Source: Candidatus Muiribacterium halophilum
GTDB lineage: Bacteria; Muiribacteriota; Muiribacteriia; Muiribacteriales; Muiribacteriaceae
Assembly (NCBI GenBank): GCA_002869225.1
Contig: PKTG01000130.1
Location: forward strand, 1 to 64,000
Reading direction: 5' to 3'
Length of the DNA stretch: 64,000 nt
Shown: positions 38,921 to 49,900 of the stretch, piece after piece
Layout: every line of letters starts with the position of its first letter
How positions within the stretch are numbered: the first letter of the stretch is position 1
Notes under the pieces: model-generated
What the model saw: only the letters and a program-made list of their open reading frames with translations
Databases searched by the model: none
What the model was told of the DNA's origin: nothing
Translations under genes and position numbers: made by a program

Positions 38921-40330
38921 TCAAAATAGTATTCTAAACGTTTCCGGTTTGTTTCTCCTTAATATTTTCTCAGAAACAAGTGAGTTTTTAATTAATAATT
39001 CCCAAAGCCAAAATAATCTTGAATCTTTTTTTTCATTTATAAATCTCATTAGGTATTCATAATTTTTATAAAAATAATAAAAGTTTTTAACAAGATACTT
39101 TTCTTTCATTAGAGATCTCTCAAAGTAGGTGTGATAATGCTTGTTATACAACATATCTTTTACCTGATCGTATAATAAGGTGTTTTTGTAAGGATAATAT
39201 ATCGACACCTGAATAAGATCAGGTTTCAGGATCGCATTGAGGTATATACCTTTAAATATATCCTCTGTAGTCTCTTTTAAAAATCCCATCATATTAAAAC
39301 TTCCTGTCTTTATTCCATTTCTTTTTAAAAGTTCGAAAGCCTTAAATATGATTTTTGTCTTAGGTGTCTTTCCAATACTCTTTCTGGTGCTTTCTGACCC
39401 CGATTCAATTCCCATAAGCACCTGCTCACATCCAGATTCTTTTAAAAGTTTTACCACATCCTTATCAACTTGTTCAACTCGCATAAGACAATGGTATGGA
39501 AGAGCTATCCTTTTATATTCCTTTACAAAATCATCAAGCCACTCCTTATTATCAAAGAAAAGATCAGACTGAAACTGTATTGACCTGATTTCAGGATATT
39601 TTTGAATACAATAAGCTATCTCATCACAAACATCTTTTGGACTTCTAAATCTCAGGTAGGTATCTTTAAAATAATATTTTCGTAAAACGCTATTTGAACA
39701 GAAACTACATGAGAATCGGCATCCTCTTGAAGTCATCATAGGAAGTCTTTTAAATAATTTATAATCATCAGTATTTTCAAAATCAAAGATATCCCTATCT
39801 CCAAATGGAAGTTCATCAAACTCCTTATGACATCTAACATTTATTCGTTCTTTTTTTTGTCCGCGTTTTATTACATTTGAAATATCAGATATTTTTTTAT
39901 CGGATGATCTTTTAAGGTTTTCTATTATTTCTATCAACGCTATTTCTCCATCACCTATTACTGCATAATCAAAGCCTTTCAATCTATCAATAAGTTCAGG
40001 TTCTATACTTATGGCAATACCACCGATTATCGTCGTCTTATCAGAAAACTCTTTTTCAAGAAGATCATTTATGAGTATTATCTCAGAAAGCATATGTGTC
40101 GTGCTTGAAAGGCATATTATATCCGGGTCGTATTTCCTTATATCAGACTCTACCTTTTCAATATCTATTTCGTTTACAATATGAATAAGTCCTGTATCAT
40201 GTCCATTTTGTTTTAGAAATGCACTAAGCTGACCTATACCATGATAGTATCTACCATTTATAAGCGTCAGATTGTTATATTTATTATATCCACTTTCAGG
40301 ATATATGAACTGTATTCTCATTTTTTTCAA
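38921..40330 (-). CDS. B12-binding domain radical SAM protein
   Basis: N-term cobalamin-binding-like; rSAM CxxxCxxC in MTSRGCRFSCSFCSNSV; MGIESGSESTRKSIGK; FNMMGFLKETTEDI. Confidence 0.92.
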   Translation of the reverse strand: MKKMRIQFIYPESGYNKYNNLTLINGRYYHGIGQLSAFLKQNGHDTGLIHIVNEIDIEKVESDIRKYDPDIICLSSTTHMLSEIILINDLLEKEFSDKTTIIGGIAISIEPELIDRLKGFDYAVIGDGEIALIEIIENLKRSSDKKISDISNVIKRGQKKERINVRCHKEFDELPFGDRDIFDFENTDDYKLFKRLPMMTSRGCRFSCSFCSNSVLRKYYFKDTYLRFRSPKDVCDEIAYCIQKYPEIRSIQFQSDLFFDNKEWLDDFVKEYKRIALPYHCLMRVEQVDKDVVKLLKESGCEQVLMGIESGSESTRKSIGKTPKTKIIFKAFELLKRNGIKTGSFNMMGFLKETTEDIFKGIYLNAILKPDLIQVSIYYPYKNTLLYDQVKDMLYNKHYHTYFERSLMKEKYLVKNFYYFYKNYEYLMRFINEKKDSRLFWLWELLIKNSLVSEKILRRNKPETFRILF

Positions 40331-41816
40331 AACCCTTCATATACATCTCTAAAATAAGATGTATCAGTAATATGTTATATACATTCTTTCCAGAATATAA
40401 CTCCTTTAATGTATTTTTTATATATTTTTCATCTATTATCTTTTTTAAGACTTGTCTTTTACATAGTGATTCTATACTATCTTCAAGAAATACTTTAAGC
40501 TCATTTTTAAAAAACCTGTTAAGTGGTGCTGAGAAACCCTGACTTGGTCTGAAGGCAAAATCCTTTCCAAAAATAGTCTCAATCCATTTCCTATATACAT
40601 ATCTTTGTACATAACCTCTTATTTTAAGTTCATTATCTATTGATGTTGCCATTTCAATAAAATTTTTATCTGTGTATAAAGCTATGTGTCTTTTCCCCGT
40701 CTTTTCACATATATTATTTATTACATAATTTTCATACTCTGTCTGCCAATACCTCATGTTAAACCAGGTAAGCTGATCTAAAAGTTCTTTTTGTTCTATG
40801 ATCTGTGGTCTTATTTCGTCATCATTAAAAGATACAAAACCAAGAAATTCCTCAAAAGGTTCTATATCATTTTTTAATCCGTTCGTCTCCATATTCTCTT
40901 TAAACTTTCTCAGCTTTTCACAGTGAAAATATTTTATATCTCCACCAAAAAGCTCATCTCCACCCATTCCTGAAAATATATGTTCAACTTCAGTATTTCT
41001 GGCTACTTTGTAATAAGCTGCACCTGTATGTGTTGATACAGGTTGAGGAAATATATCTGGAATACTTTGCCAGAAATCTATAAAATCCTGAGGATATAAT
41101 TTGAATATTTCTCTTTCAACACCTGTTTTTTCACTCACATAATCAGAAAAATCATCTTCATCATATTTCTCGCCTGGAAATAATACACTGAAAGCTTTTA
41201 GAGGTATATCAGGACAGTTTTTTCTTAAAAGATAAAGTACTGCAGATGAATCCATACCACCTGATAGAAAGATACCTGAATCTCTTTTTTTTATATTTTT
41301 TAAGGAGTCTTTTACAACTTCTTCGATCTCTTTTTTAAAATCATTAAAAGTGATATCTCTTTTCATAAATCTTATTTTGTACTTTGAAAGGACCTCTTCG
41401 TCCTTATTTTTCTTTATTTTTAATACAACACCAGGCTCAAGTGTCCTATAGTATTTATAAAAACAATATGGAGATGGTATATAACGATATTTAAGATAAT
41501 ACCTTATTGCCTTTTCACTAAGTTATACAGGGGTCTTTTCGGGTATATTTATATCAAAAGAAGCAAACGTATGATCTTTTTTATAATATATCTTATTTGT
41601 GGAAGTTATATCGCTAACTAGTATATATTCATCCTTCTCGATATCTTTTATTATTATAGAATAAAAGCCTCCAATATCATGAAACCTTTCAGGGCTTTCA
41701 ATACATTCTAATATAGTATTTTCTGATATATCGTTTGAAGCCTTTATTTTTATTGAATATCTATTTTTAATATTTAACTCTTTAATCAAGTTCATCTTCA
41801 AGCCACCTGATATCAT
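40296..41816 (-). pseudogene. Asparagine synthetase-like amide ligase, interrupted by one in-frame TAA (41523-41525)
   Basis: 40296-41366: SGIFLSGGMDSSAVLYLLRK (PP-loop), FSGMGGDELFGG. Upstream in the same frame: ...ILVSDITSTNKIYYKKDHTFASFDINIPEKTPV*LSEKAIRYYLKYRYIPSPYCFYKYYRTLEPGVVLKIKK, matching the AsnB interdomain region (YGYIPSPxTIYKxIKKLxPG). Confidence 0.85.
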
Positions 41817-42582
41817 CTTTAATCCACGCTTCTTTATGTTCCTTATAAAGTTTTTTATAGAGCTTTAGTGATTCTCTATACTCTCCTGTCATCTTTAAAG
41901 CATAAGCTCTAAACTGTTTTTCATTCTTTGAATCCTGTTTTCTATTTGTAAGTCTTTTAATAAGTTTAAATTTTTTCAATTTAACTAGTACAACAAGAAG
42001 TTCATCTAGGATCTCCTGGCTTCTGTTCTTTTTTAATGCTGACTTTATATAGAAAAGAGCTTTCTTATGATTTCCTAATTCGTTTTCAATAACAGCAATA
42101 TTTTTAAAATATAGAGGAATACTATCAGTATCCATGAAATTCAAAAACTGTTGGATTTTCAAAAGAGAAATATCAAATATTTTTCTTTCTTCTGATTCAT
42201 TAGAAGCATTAAAAAGAAGTCTATTATCATAGGATAAGTTTAAAACATCGTTCAAATTTATATATTTACCTTTTATAAAGTCTTCTTTTTTATCTTCTGA
42301 AATAACAAATACAGTATATTTAGAGAAATACTTGTTTATAAATGTCATTATCCATTCATAGTTATACATGGATATACCTACTTCGTTATCATCGGGATCA
42401 GCCAGACCATATATCCAGTCAAGAAGTTCGTATTTTCGATTATAAATGAACACATCAAGTATATCTCTTTCTCCGGTTTCAGGATTATCCGCAGAATTTA
42501 TTATAATAAAAACAGCTCTATTTTCCTTTATATAAGATGCAGTCTTAAGTCCAATCTTATGGTTTTCTCCTAGCTGCATCAC
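41782..42582 (-). CDS. TPR-like protein of the radical SAM operon
   Basis: YFKNIAVIENELGNHKKALFYIKSALKKN; 4-bp overlap with upstream rSAM gene. Confidence 0.65.
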   Translation of the reverse strand: MMQLGENHKIGLKTASYIKENRAVFIIINSADNPETGERDILDVFIYNRKYELLDWIYGLADPDDNEVGISMYNYEWIMTFINKYFSKYTVFVISEDKKEDFIKGKYINLNDVLNLSYDNRLLFNASNESEERKIFDISLLKIQQFLNFMDTDSIPLYFKNIAVIENELGNHKKALFYIKSALKKNRSQEILDELLVVLVKLKKFKLIKRLTNRKQDSKNEKQFRAYALKMTGEYRESLKLYKKLYKEHKEAWIKDDIRWLEDELD

Positions 42583-44273
42583 AGAAACTCCTTATTCAAT
42601 ATTGCTTCAGGATCAATATTAAATCTTCTACAAAAATATAATACCTCTTCAAGAATAGCTTCATGAGAATTGATTGACTTTCTTACAGAGCATTCCTTAC
42701 ATAGACTTATTCTATCACATATATGATCTTCAATAAATGCTTTTAATTTTTTCTCAAATTCAAAAATAGTATGATCAAAGATATTAAAATCCAGATTCTC
42801 AAGCAAAGTATCATGACAACAAAAAGTTATTTTTCCAGTGGAAGCTATCACTAGATATTCAAATGGAGAAAAACATATTTTTTTAATTGTAGTCTTTTTA
42901 TCTATTTCTTTATGATCGACAAATCCTTCATGACCTATATGTAATAAGTTTTCTCTTGTCTCTAAAAATAATCTATCACTTTCCAGAATATCTGTTTTTT
43001 TTATAGGATCCCATTTTCTGAAATAGATAATATGCTTTTTATTAAAATCAAAAAAGGATGTTATCTGATGATCAAGATCATTTTCTTTGAAAAATCTTAT
43101 CCAATATTCTTTGAAATCCGATAGTTCAAATTGATTCTGTTTATGCACAATAAACTGAAGGACATGTATTATATTGACCTTCTCTTTCGTCTCAAGAATA
43201 ATATTCTGTATATTTTCTTTAACTTTTTCTAAAAACGGATTTCCCTTTAAAGACATGTAAACATCTTTTGTATTAGCATCAACAGAATAATGTATTTTCA
43301 AAGGAAAGTTTATTTTTAAAATATTCTTAACAATATTTGTATCCATCTCTTGAGCATTTGTATGCAGCTCTACTTTTGAGAAAAGTTCTTTATTAGCTTC
43401 AAGTAGCTCCAGGATTTTTGGGAATTCTTCATGAAGAAGAGGTTCTCCAAGCCAGAATAAATGAATGTTTTCGAAAAAATATTCATTATTGTCAAAATCC
43501 TTAATAAGCTTTTTCAATTTATCAACATCTATGAAAAGGTTATCTTTTCCTCTAGAATCTTTTATTGAGTCGTTTTTTTGATTACAATAGATACATGCGT
43601 TCTGACAAACACTACTTGTCTCGATCATAAGATGTTTTATGATCTTTTTTTTCCTGATTCTTGCTTTGTAATATCTTTCTAATCCAAAAAGAGCCTGATG
43701 CTCTTTTGTATATTCATTTAAAAGTCCTAAGGACAAGTCTATAGATTTTTCACCCAGACATCTCTGACATAAAAACATATTCTCATAATTTCCCGATATA
43801 TGAGAATATCTGTATTTTTTAATTTTTTCGGAGTCAAACCAAAGATCATATATATCATTTTTATTAAGATCACCCAGGGACATATCAAAAAATGAATCAT
43901 TACAACAAATTGTAAGATCGCCTGATGAAGATACGACAGGAGATAACCAGGGACATAAACAACCCGGATTCTCCATTAGGGAACTTATATCAAGTTGAAA
44001 TATATCATCTATCTTTATCGTCAACTCTTTTTCTTCTTTATCAAGAAAATCTTTAAGAAACAAATGAATATGTCTGGCATCTTTTGTGTAACAATCAAAG
44101 GTTAGTTTTGTCTTTCCATTTGGAATAATATCATCACTTATTTCTAAAACACTTTCTCTTTTAAGGAATTCTGAATTAACTTTTTCATTCCAATCAGCTT
44201 CAGAGTATATTGAGACACAGAAAGTATATATTTTAAATCTTTCCAGTAGACTTTTTGATAAAGCTATTTTCAC
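42579..44273 (-). CDS. Radical SAM protein with SPASM-like domains on both sides of the rSAM core
   Basis: N-term CPWLSPVVSSSGDLTICCNDSFFDMSLGDLNKNDIYDLWFDSEKIKKYR...CQRC; core SSVCQNACIYCNQ; C-term CFSPFEYLVIASTGKITFCCHDT...CKEC. Confidence 0.88.
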   Translation of the reverse strand: MKIALSKSLLERFKIYTFCVSIYSEADWNEKVNSEFLKRESVLEISDDIIPNGKTKLTFDCYTKDARHIHLFLKDFLDKEEKELTIKIDDIFQLDISSLMENPGCLCPWLSPVVSSSGDLTICCNDSFFDMSLGDLNKNDIYDLWFDSEKIKKYRYSHISGNYENMFLCQRCLGEKSIDLSLGLLNEYTKEHQALFGLERYYKARIRKKKIIKHLMIETSSVCQNACIYCNQKNDSIKDSRGKDNLFIDVDKLKKLIKDFDNNEYFFENIHLFWLGEPLLHEEFPKILELLEANKELFSKVELHTNAQEMDTNIVKNILKINFPLKIHYSVDANTKDVYMSLKGNPFLEKVKENIQNIILETKEKVNIIHVLQFIVHKQNQFELSDFKEYWIRFFKENDLDHQITSFFDFNKKHIIYFRKWDPIKKTDILESDRLFLETRENLLHIGHEGFVDHKEIDKKTTIKKICFSPFEYLVIASTGKITFCCHDTLLENLDFNIFDHTIFEFEKKLKAFIEDHICDRISLCKECSVRKSINSHEAILEEVLYFCRRFNIDPEAILNKEFL

Positions 44274-44283
44274 AAACTATCCT

Positions 44284-45966
44284 TTAAACAGGTTCAGACA
44301 TTGTAACTCTATTCTTACCCATGTTTTTTGATTGCTTCAACGCATCATCAGTAGCTTTAACAAGACCAGCCAATTCACCGTCTAAAATATATTCAGCTAC
44401 GCCACCTGAAACTGTAAGATGCATCGTTCCACCATCTTCTAAAGGAAAAGTGAATTCCTCTATCTTAGCTCTAAGTCTTTCAGCAAAAAGCATAGCCATC
44501 TTAAGATCGGTCTCTGGAAGTATTAGTGCAATACTATCGCCACCATATCTAGCAGGAATATCGATATTCATTCTCAGATTACTTTTTATAAACCTTCCCA
44601 GATTCATAAGTACAAGATCTGCTTGAAGATTCCCATACTCTTCATTTATTTTAGAGAAATCATCTACATCCATTATTATAAGAGATAATTTCAAACCATA
44701 TCTTCTAGCTCTAAAAGCTTCTTCCTCAAGTCTTGAATAAAAATGACTCTTAATATAAAGACCTGTAAGACCATCTGTTATCGATTCATTATACATAGTT
44801 GATTTTGATATAGCTGTTGATATATGACCAACTAATGCATGAAGAAGTTTTACGTCAAATTCATCAAACCCATTATCTGAGTTTTTATTAACAACATTAA
44901 TAACTCCTACAATCTTATCCTCAACCTTTATTGGAACACATATTATGTTTTTTATCTTTTCATCACGCCATTTAGAATTTCCAAATTTTTTAAACTCCGG
45001 ATCGTTAAAACCACTATTGACTATCATAGGAATTCCACTTTCAAATACTTTTCCAGCTATTCCTTCACCAGGTGAAATGTTTACAACATCAAGTATCTCA
45101 CCTTCCAGTCCTCTAACTGTTTGAAGTTTTAAAAAACCTTCCTCTTCATCATAAAATAGTATTGAACTTCTCTCAGCATTCAAAGCCATAATAATATTAT
45201 CCATGATTACTTCAATAAGCTCTTCTGAAGGTGTTGAGAAATTGATCTTTTTAATGACATTAAACATTATCTTCATATTAAAGATCATCTTATTATATAT
45301 TTTTGCAAGAACTCCAAACTCATCACCAGAATGTATATCAACATGATTTTTAAAATCTCCACTTGCTAGAGATTTACTTGCCTGAATAAGAATCATCACC
45401 TTTTGTGAGAGTGATCCTGCTAGAAGATAGGAGAATAATCCGCCAAGTATAATACTCACGAGCAGAAATACCAACATCTTTTTTATAAATGCTCTTTCGA
45501 GGTCGGTGATAATACTTGATTTTAAACGTACTTCCATGACACCATACAGGATGTTCTTCTCAAGAATAGGTTCGACAACAATAAGTTCTTTTTTAAAGGA
45601 ATGTAAGCCTTTTTTTGTATCGAAGACTTTATTAATATGAGAAAGCACCGATGCTTTTCTACTATTATTGATGTTATGCGGATTAGTCGAGCCAACATTT
45701 TTACGGGTATCATCATAAATATTGATCTCATTTATCGGGTTTTGAATCCTCAAAGATTTTATGTAATTTTGAATCACCGGATAATCATTCGATATAAGTG
45801 CATCTTTTATTGGTATTGAAAATCCTTGTAAAAAGAAACTTATATCTTTTATCTTTTGCTGTATAAGATTATCTTTTTGAAAATTAAGTGTATAATAACC
45901 AAATCCTGCATTTATAAGGATTATTAATCCAAATGTATATATAAAGACCTTTAATTTAATCGACAT
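44284..45966 (-). CDS. HAMP-GAF-GGDEF-like protein with degenerate GGDSI signature
   Basis: Two TM segments, HAMP, GAF; DGLTGLYIKSHFYSRLEEE...RYGGDSIALILPETD. Confidence 0.9.
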   Translation of the reverse strand: MSIKLKVFIYTFGLIILINAGFGYYTLNFQKDNLIQQKIKDISFFLQGFSIPIKDALISNDYPVIQNYIKSLRIQNPINEINIYDDTRKNVGSTNPHNINNSRKASVLSHINKVFDTKKGLHSFKKELIVVEPILEKNILYGVMEVRLKSSIITDLERAFIKKMLVFLLVSIILGGLFSYLLAGSLSQKVMILIQASKSLASGDFKNHVDIHSGDEFGVLAKIYNKMIFNMKIMFNVIKKINFSTPSEELIEVIMDNIIMALNAERSSILFYDEEEGFLKLQTVRGLEGEILDVVNISPGEGIAGKVFESGIPMIVNSGFNDPEFKKFGNSKWRDEKIKNIICVPIKVEDKIVGVINVVNKNSDNGFDEFDVKLLHALVGHISTAISKSTMYNESITDGLTGLYIKSHFYSRLEEEAFRARRYGLKLSLIIMDVDDFSKINEEYGNLQADLVLMNLGRFIKSNLRMNIDIPARYGGDSIALILPETDLKMAMLFAERLRAKIEEFTFPLEDGGTMHLTVSGGVAEYILDGELAGLVKATDDALKQSKNMGKNRVTMSEPV

Positions 45967-45981
45967 CTATTTCTCCTTAAA

Positions 45982-46869
45982 TCATTTATAACCTAATACT
46001 TTTCTAAGGTTTCTGTATTCTTTTTCATTTGCATCAACGAATCCTTCAACACTAAGATCTTCTTTTATCTGCTCTGGTATATTTTTTATAAAATCTTTAT
46101 TAAATATCTTTTTAAATTTTTCAGAAATATCTTTTTTTACAATTATTGGCTCGTTAAGAATATATTCAGTCCTATCCAGTATACGAACTCCGTTTTTTCT
46201 TTCTTTTAAAATAGTCTCAGGCGCATCTTCAAATACAGCACCTGCATCTACTTTTCCATAATAAACATTTTCAATCACAGAATCATGTGAACCAAGATAT
46301 TTTATATCACTAAAAAAACTATATATATCAATACTATATTTATTCTCAAGAAGGGCTTTGGGAAGTATATATCCCGATGTAGAATTAATATCTGTAAAAG
46401 CAAAAACCTTTCCTTTCAGGTCTTTCATCTCATTTATATTACTTTTATTTGAAGTGATGATTATTCCTCTATACTTATCATTTCCATGTCTTACAGGTCT
46501 GAATATTGGTGTATAATCACCAAATTCATCAATATTTTCAACATAATGATTGGTTGCCGTCCAAATTACATCTGCATCACCTTTTTTAGCAATATCTACC
46601 ACTTCTTCATAGGACTTTGCCACGTTTAATTTTATCTTATAACCCGTTTTTTCTGATAAATACATAATAAAATTATAATTCTCATCCATAACTTTAAGAG
46701 AATTTGCATAAGGCATTCTGAGGAATCTTATTAGCTCTCTATCCTTTTCTACAGTCGTCTGTTTATACTGTTTCCCCTGTACAACAGTATTGTTTTTATT
46801 ATATAATAATATTAGACACACCAAAATTAACGGCAAAATAAACATCAATAATTTTAATATTTTTTTCAT
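45982..46869 (-). CDS. PhnD-like periplasmic substrate-binding protein
   Basis: Signal anchor; KGKVFAFTDINSTSGYILPKALL; VIENVYYGKVDAGAVFEDAPET. Confidence 0.88.
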   Translation of the reverse strand: MKKILKLLMFILPLILVCLILLYNKNNTVVQGKQYKQTTVEKDRELIRFLRMPYANSLKVMDENYNFIMYLSEKTGYKIKLNVAKSYEEVVDIAKKGDADVIWTATNHYVENIDEFGDYTPIFRPVRHGNDKYRGIIITSNKSNINEMKDLKGKVFAFTDINSTSGYILPKALLENKYSIDIYSFFSDIKYLGSHDSVIENVYYGKVDAGAVFEDAPETILKERKNGVRILDRTEYILNEPIIVKKDISEKFKKIFNKDFIKNIPEQIKEDLSVEGFVDANEKEYRNLRKVLGYK

Positions 46870-46962
46870 ACCAATTTAGTAAAACAGAAAACAATTTTAT
46901 TTTCAAGCAAAACAGGATAATCTCCGATAATAATGATGTGTAATAGGTGGAGGTTGTTAATT

Positions 46963-49900
46963 ATGAAAAAAAACACATATTATTTTTTCTCAATTTTATC
47001 GCTTTTGATATTTTTAGTTATCATCTCGATAGGTTGTGGTGGAGGTTCTGAATTAACTATTCCTGCAAAAGAAGTAGTTATCAGACCTAGTTCTCCTGTT
47101 TCCGGAGAGATCATCAATCTATATACAGAGACAGCGGAAATATCATGGTATGCTTCAAAAGAAGTAGAATTTTTCAACGTTTATGTAAACGGTGTATTGA
47201 AAAAAACAATTTCAGAAAATGAATACTCAACAAGTGAAGTAACTACTAATAATCAAAAGATTTCCTATAAATTAAATGATCTTAAAAAAGATAGTTCTTA
47301 TATAATATCAGTTAAATCCTTAAGCAGTAAAGGTGTAGAATCTGATAAATCAATGATATTTCAGATAAACACTATCGAAAGTGCATCTATACCTGTACCA
47401 CCAAAATCATTAACCTTTGTATCAAGTACACTTAGTTCAGCTAAAATTAATTTTAACGAAGGGCAATATGCTGCAAAATATCAAATTTATATTGACGGTT
47501 TACCATATACTCTCGATAGCAAACCCGTTTACATCTTTAAAGCAGGCACCTATGAGATATTAAATCTTAACGCATCAACTGATTATGATATTACGATCAA
47601 ATCCATCAACGGTTATGGTTATTCAGACACCTCAGAAGTCCTCGAGATCTCCACCGGATCATCTCCTTCTAAACCTACCATTCCTGTTGTTGGTACTTTG
47701 CTTGATAAATCAGTAAATATACAATGGAGCAGTGTTTTAAACGCAACCAAATATTTTGTTTATATAGCAAACATCTCAGCAGACCCTAACGCACAACTCT
47801 CCTTATATTCAACGGTTACAAACACAACCGCTATAATATCTAATCTTAGTCGTGGAACTACATATGATATTGCTATAAAAGCGTGGAATAAATACGGTGA
47901 CTCTCCATATTCAGATACTATTGAGATCACAACAAAAAATATTCCTTCTACACCAACCGGATTAGCATTTACTGAATTGACCTTGACTAGTTTTAAAATA
48001 AGCTGGCCATCAGTATCAACTGCTGATTCATACAAAATATATAAAAACGGTCTTTTTTATGCATCTGTAAATGCATCAGCAAGTACTCCATCCTACACGT
48101 TGGGAAGTCTTTCTTCAGACTCGACATATGAAATACAGGTTTCTTCAGTAAATGAGTTTGGTGAATCGGATAAATCCACAAAAGAATACGTACACACCCT
48201 TTCAGAAGATGGTGACCCACCTGCTATACCTGCTGGTTTTACGATAACACCATCTAATATTAAACCTACATCGATGATAATAACATGGACGACTGTCCCT
48301 GAGACATCAAATTATCGAGTATATTATAATGATGTTTACGGTAATACCAATAATACATCATATCAGATTGATAATCTTACCCCGGATACATCTTATACTA
48401 TTGGGATTGAAGCCTATAATGATTTTGGTTACACTACTAAACAGACTACAACTGTTTCTACATTATCCGAACCATTACCAGTTGAATCTATTGAAGTTGA
48501 ATCAAAAAGTAAAAACTTTATAAAAATAAATTGGTCAGAAGCAGACGGAGCGAACAAGTATTTTGTTTATTGTAGAAGAACAGCACCTACAACTGCTGTA
48601 ATTACTGAGGATACTGTAGAAGTTACAACCTACTCCTTCTCTGGTCTGACTTCAGGAGCTACTTTTGAGATAACTATTTATTCATCATATAATTCAAATA
48701 GACAGACAAGTATAAATAGCGGTAGTAATGAAAATCAGATATATGTCTTCACCCCAAGCACTCCGGATACACCAATAATATCAGGAGCAACAAATATATC
48801 ACAAAATTCTGCAGATGTTACATGGGGATCCGTTTCAAATGCAGATTATTATAATGTATATAGAAAACGAATTCTTACCGAATCGACTTATTCACTTGCA
48901 TCAGGTTCAGGTACATCTCTTACAACAACTACACTTAGTATAGATTCTCTTACTGTAGATTCAACATATGAGATATTGGTTACTGCAGTATCAATAACAC
49001 CAACAGGCGAACATCTTGAATCAGCAGTTCAGACAAATGCTTTATCCTTTAAGACATTACCAAATATTCCAAACCCACCAAATAATCTAAGGTATGATGG
49101 ACTTACAAAGGATACAGATGAAATCTTTGTATATTGGGAAAGACCAAGTTCTACCGATTATTATTACGTTTATGCACCAGGACATAACCCTGAAAGACAA
49201 AAAGTATTAACTGAATTTGTAAGATTAGATGACTGGTCTCCAAGTCCAGGTAGTATCATTCCAACTTCAACTACAATTGAAGTAAGTGCATACAATTATT
49301 TTGATTTAAATTCAGGTACTTCAGAGATTTTGATACCTCTTGATGAACTTACTACACCAGTTATCGGAATTCCTTATCCAGATGCAGTTAATACTGACAC
49401 ACAGATGTACGTTGAATGGGATACAACTGAGATATCAACTGCTTATTCATATATTATTAAACTTTACGATGATGATGCAGCTTCATATGTAGTTTTAGAT
49501 AACGGACAGGAAGAAAAAGCATTAAATAACAAATATTATACTTTTACTAATCTAACTTCAGATAACAACTATACAGTTGAAGTTAAAAAGATTAAGAACG
49601 GTAAAGGAGAATCATTTACCGCAAGTAAATCATTTGCAACTAATTCAGCTCCTGATACCGTAGTATTTGAAGCTATCACTCTAGCAGATTATAGTACAAA
49701 AGAGATAATAATAAATTGGGATAGTGCAACACCACATGCACTACTTGCAGATTATAATACAGATACATTTGAGATCTATGCGAAACAAAGCACATCAACA
49801 ACATGGAAATTAATAGCAGAAGTAGAAGATGATGACATTGATACAGGTGGAAACAATCCTGCATTCACTTATACTATGAACAAACTCGGTGATACAGGAG

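Noticed and set aside
33934-41816. Global reassignment of UAA to an amino acid, given two genes with in-frame UAA
   Set aside because: Many genes in the window end in UAA at the expected C-terminus (mazG, both pseudopilins, DJ-1, amidase, Fn3 lipoprotein, infC itself), and long genes contain no internal UAA.
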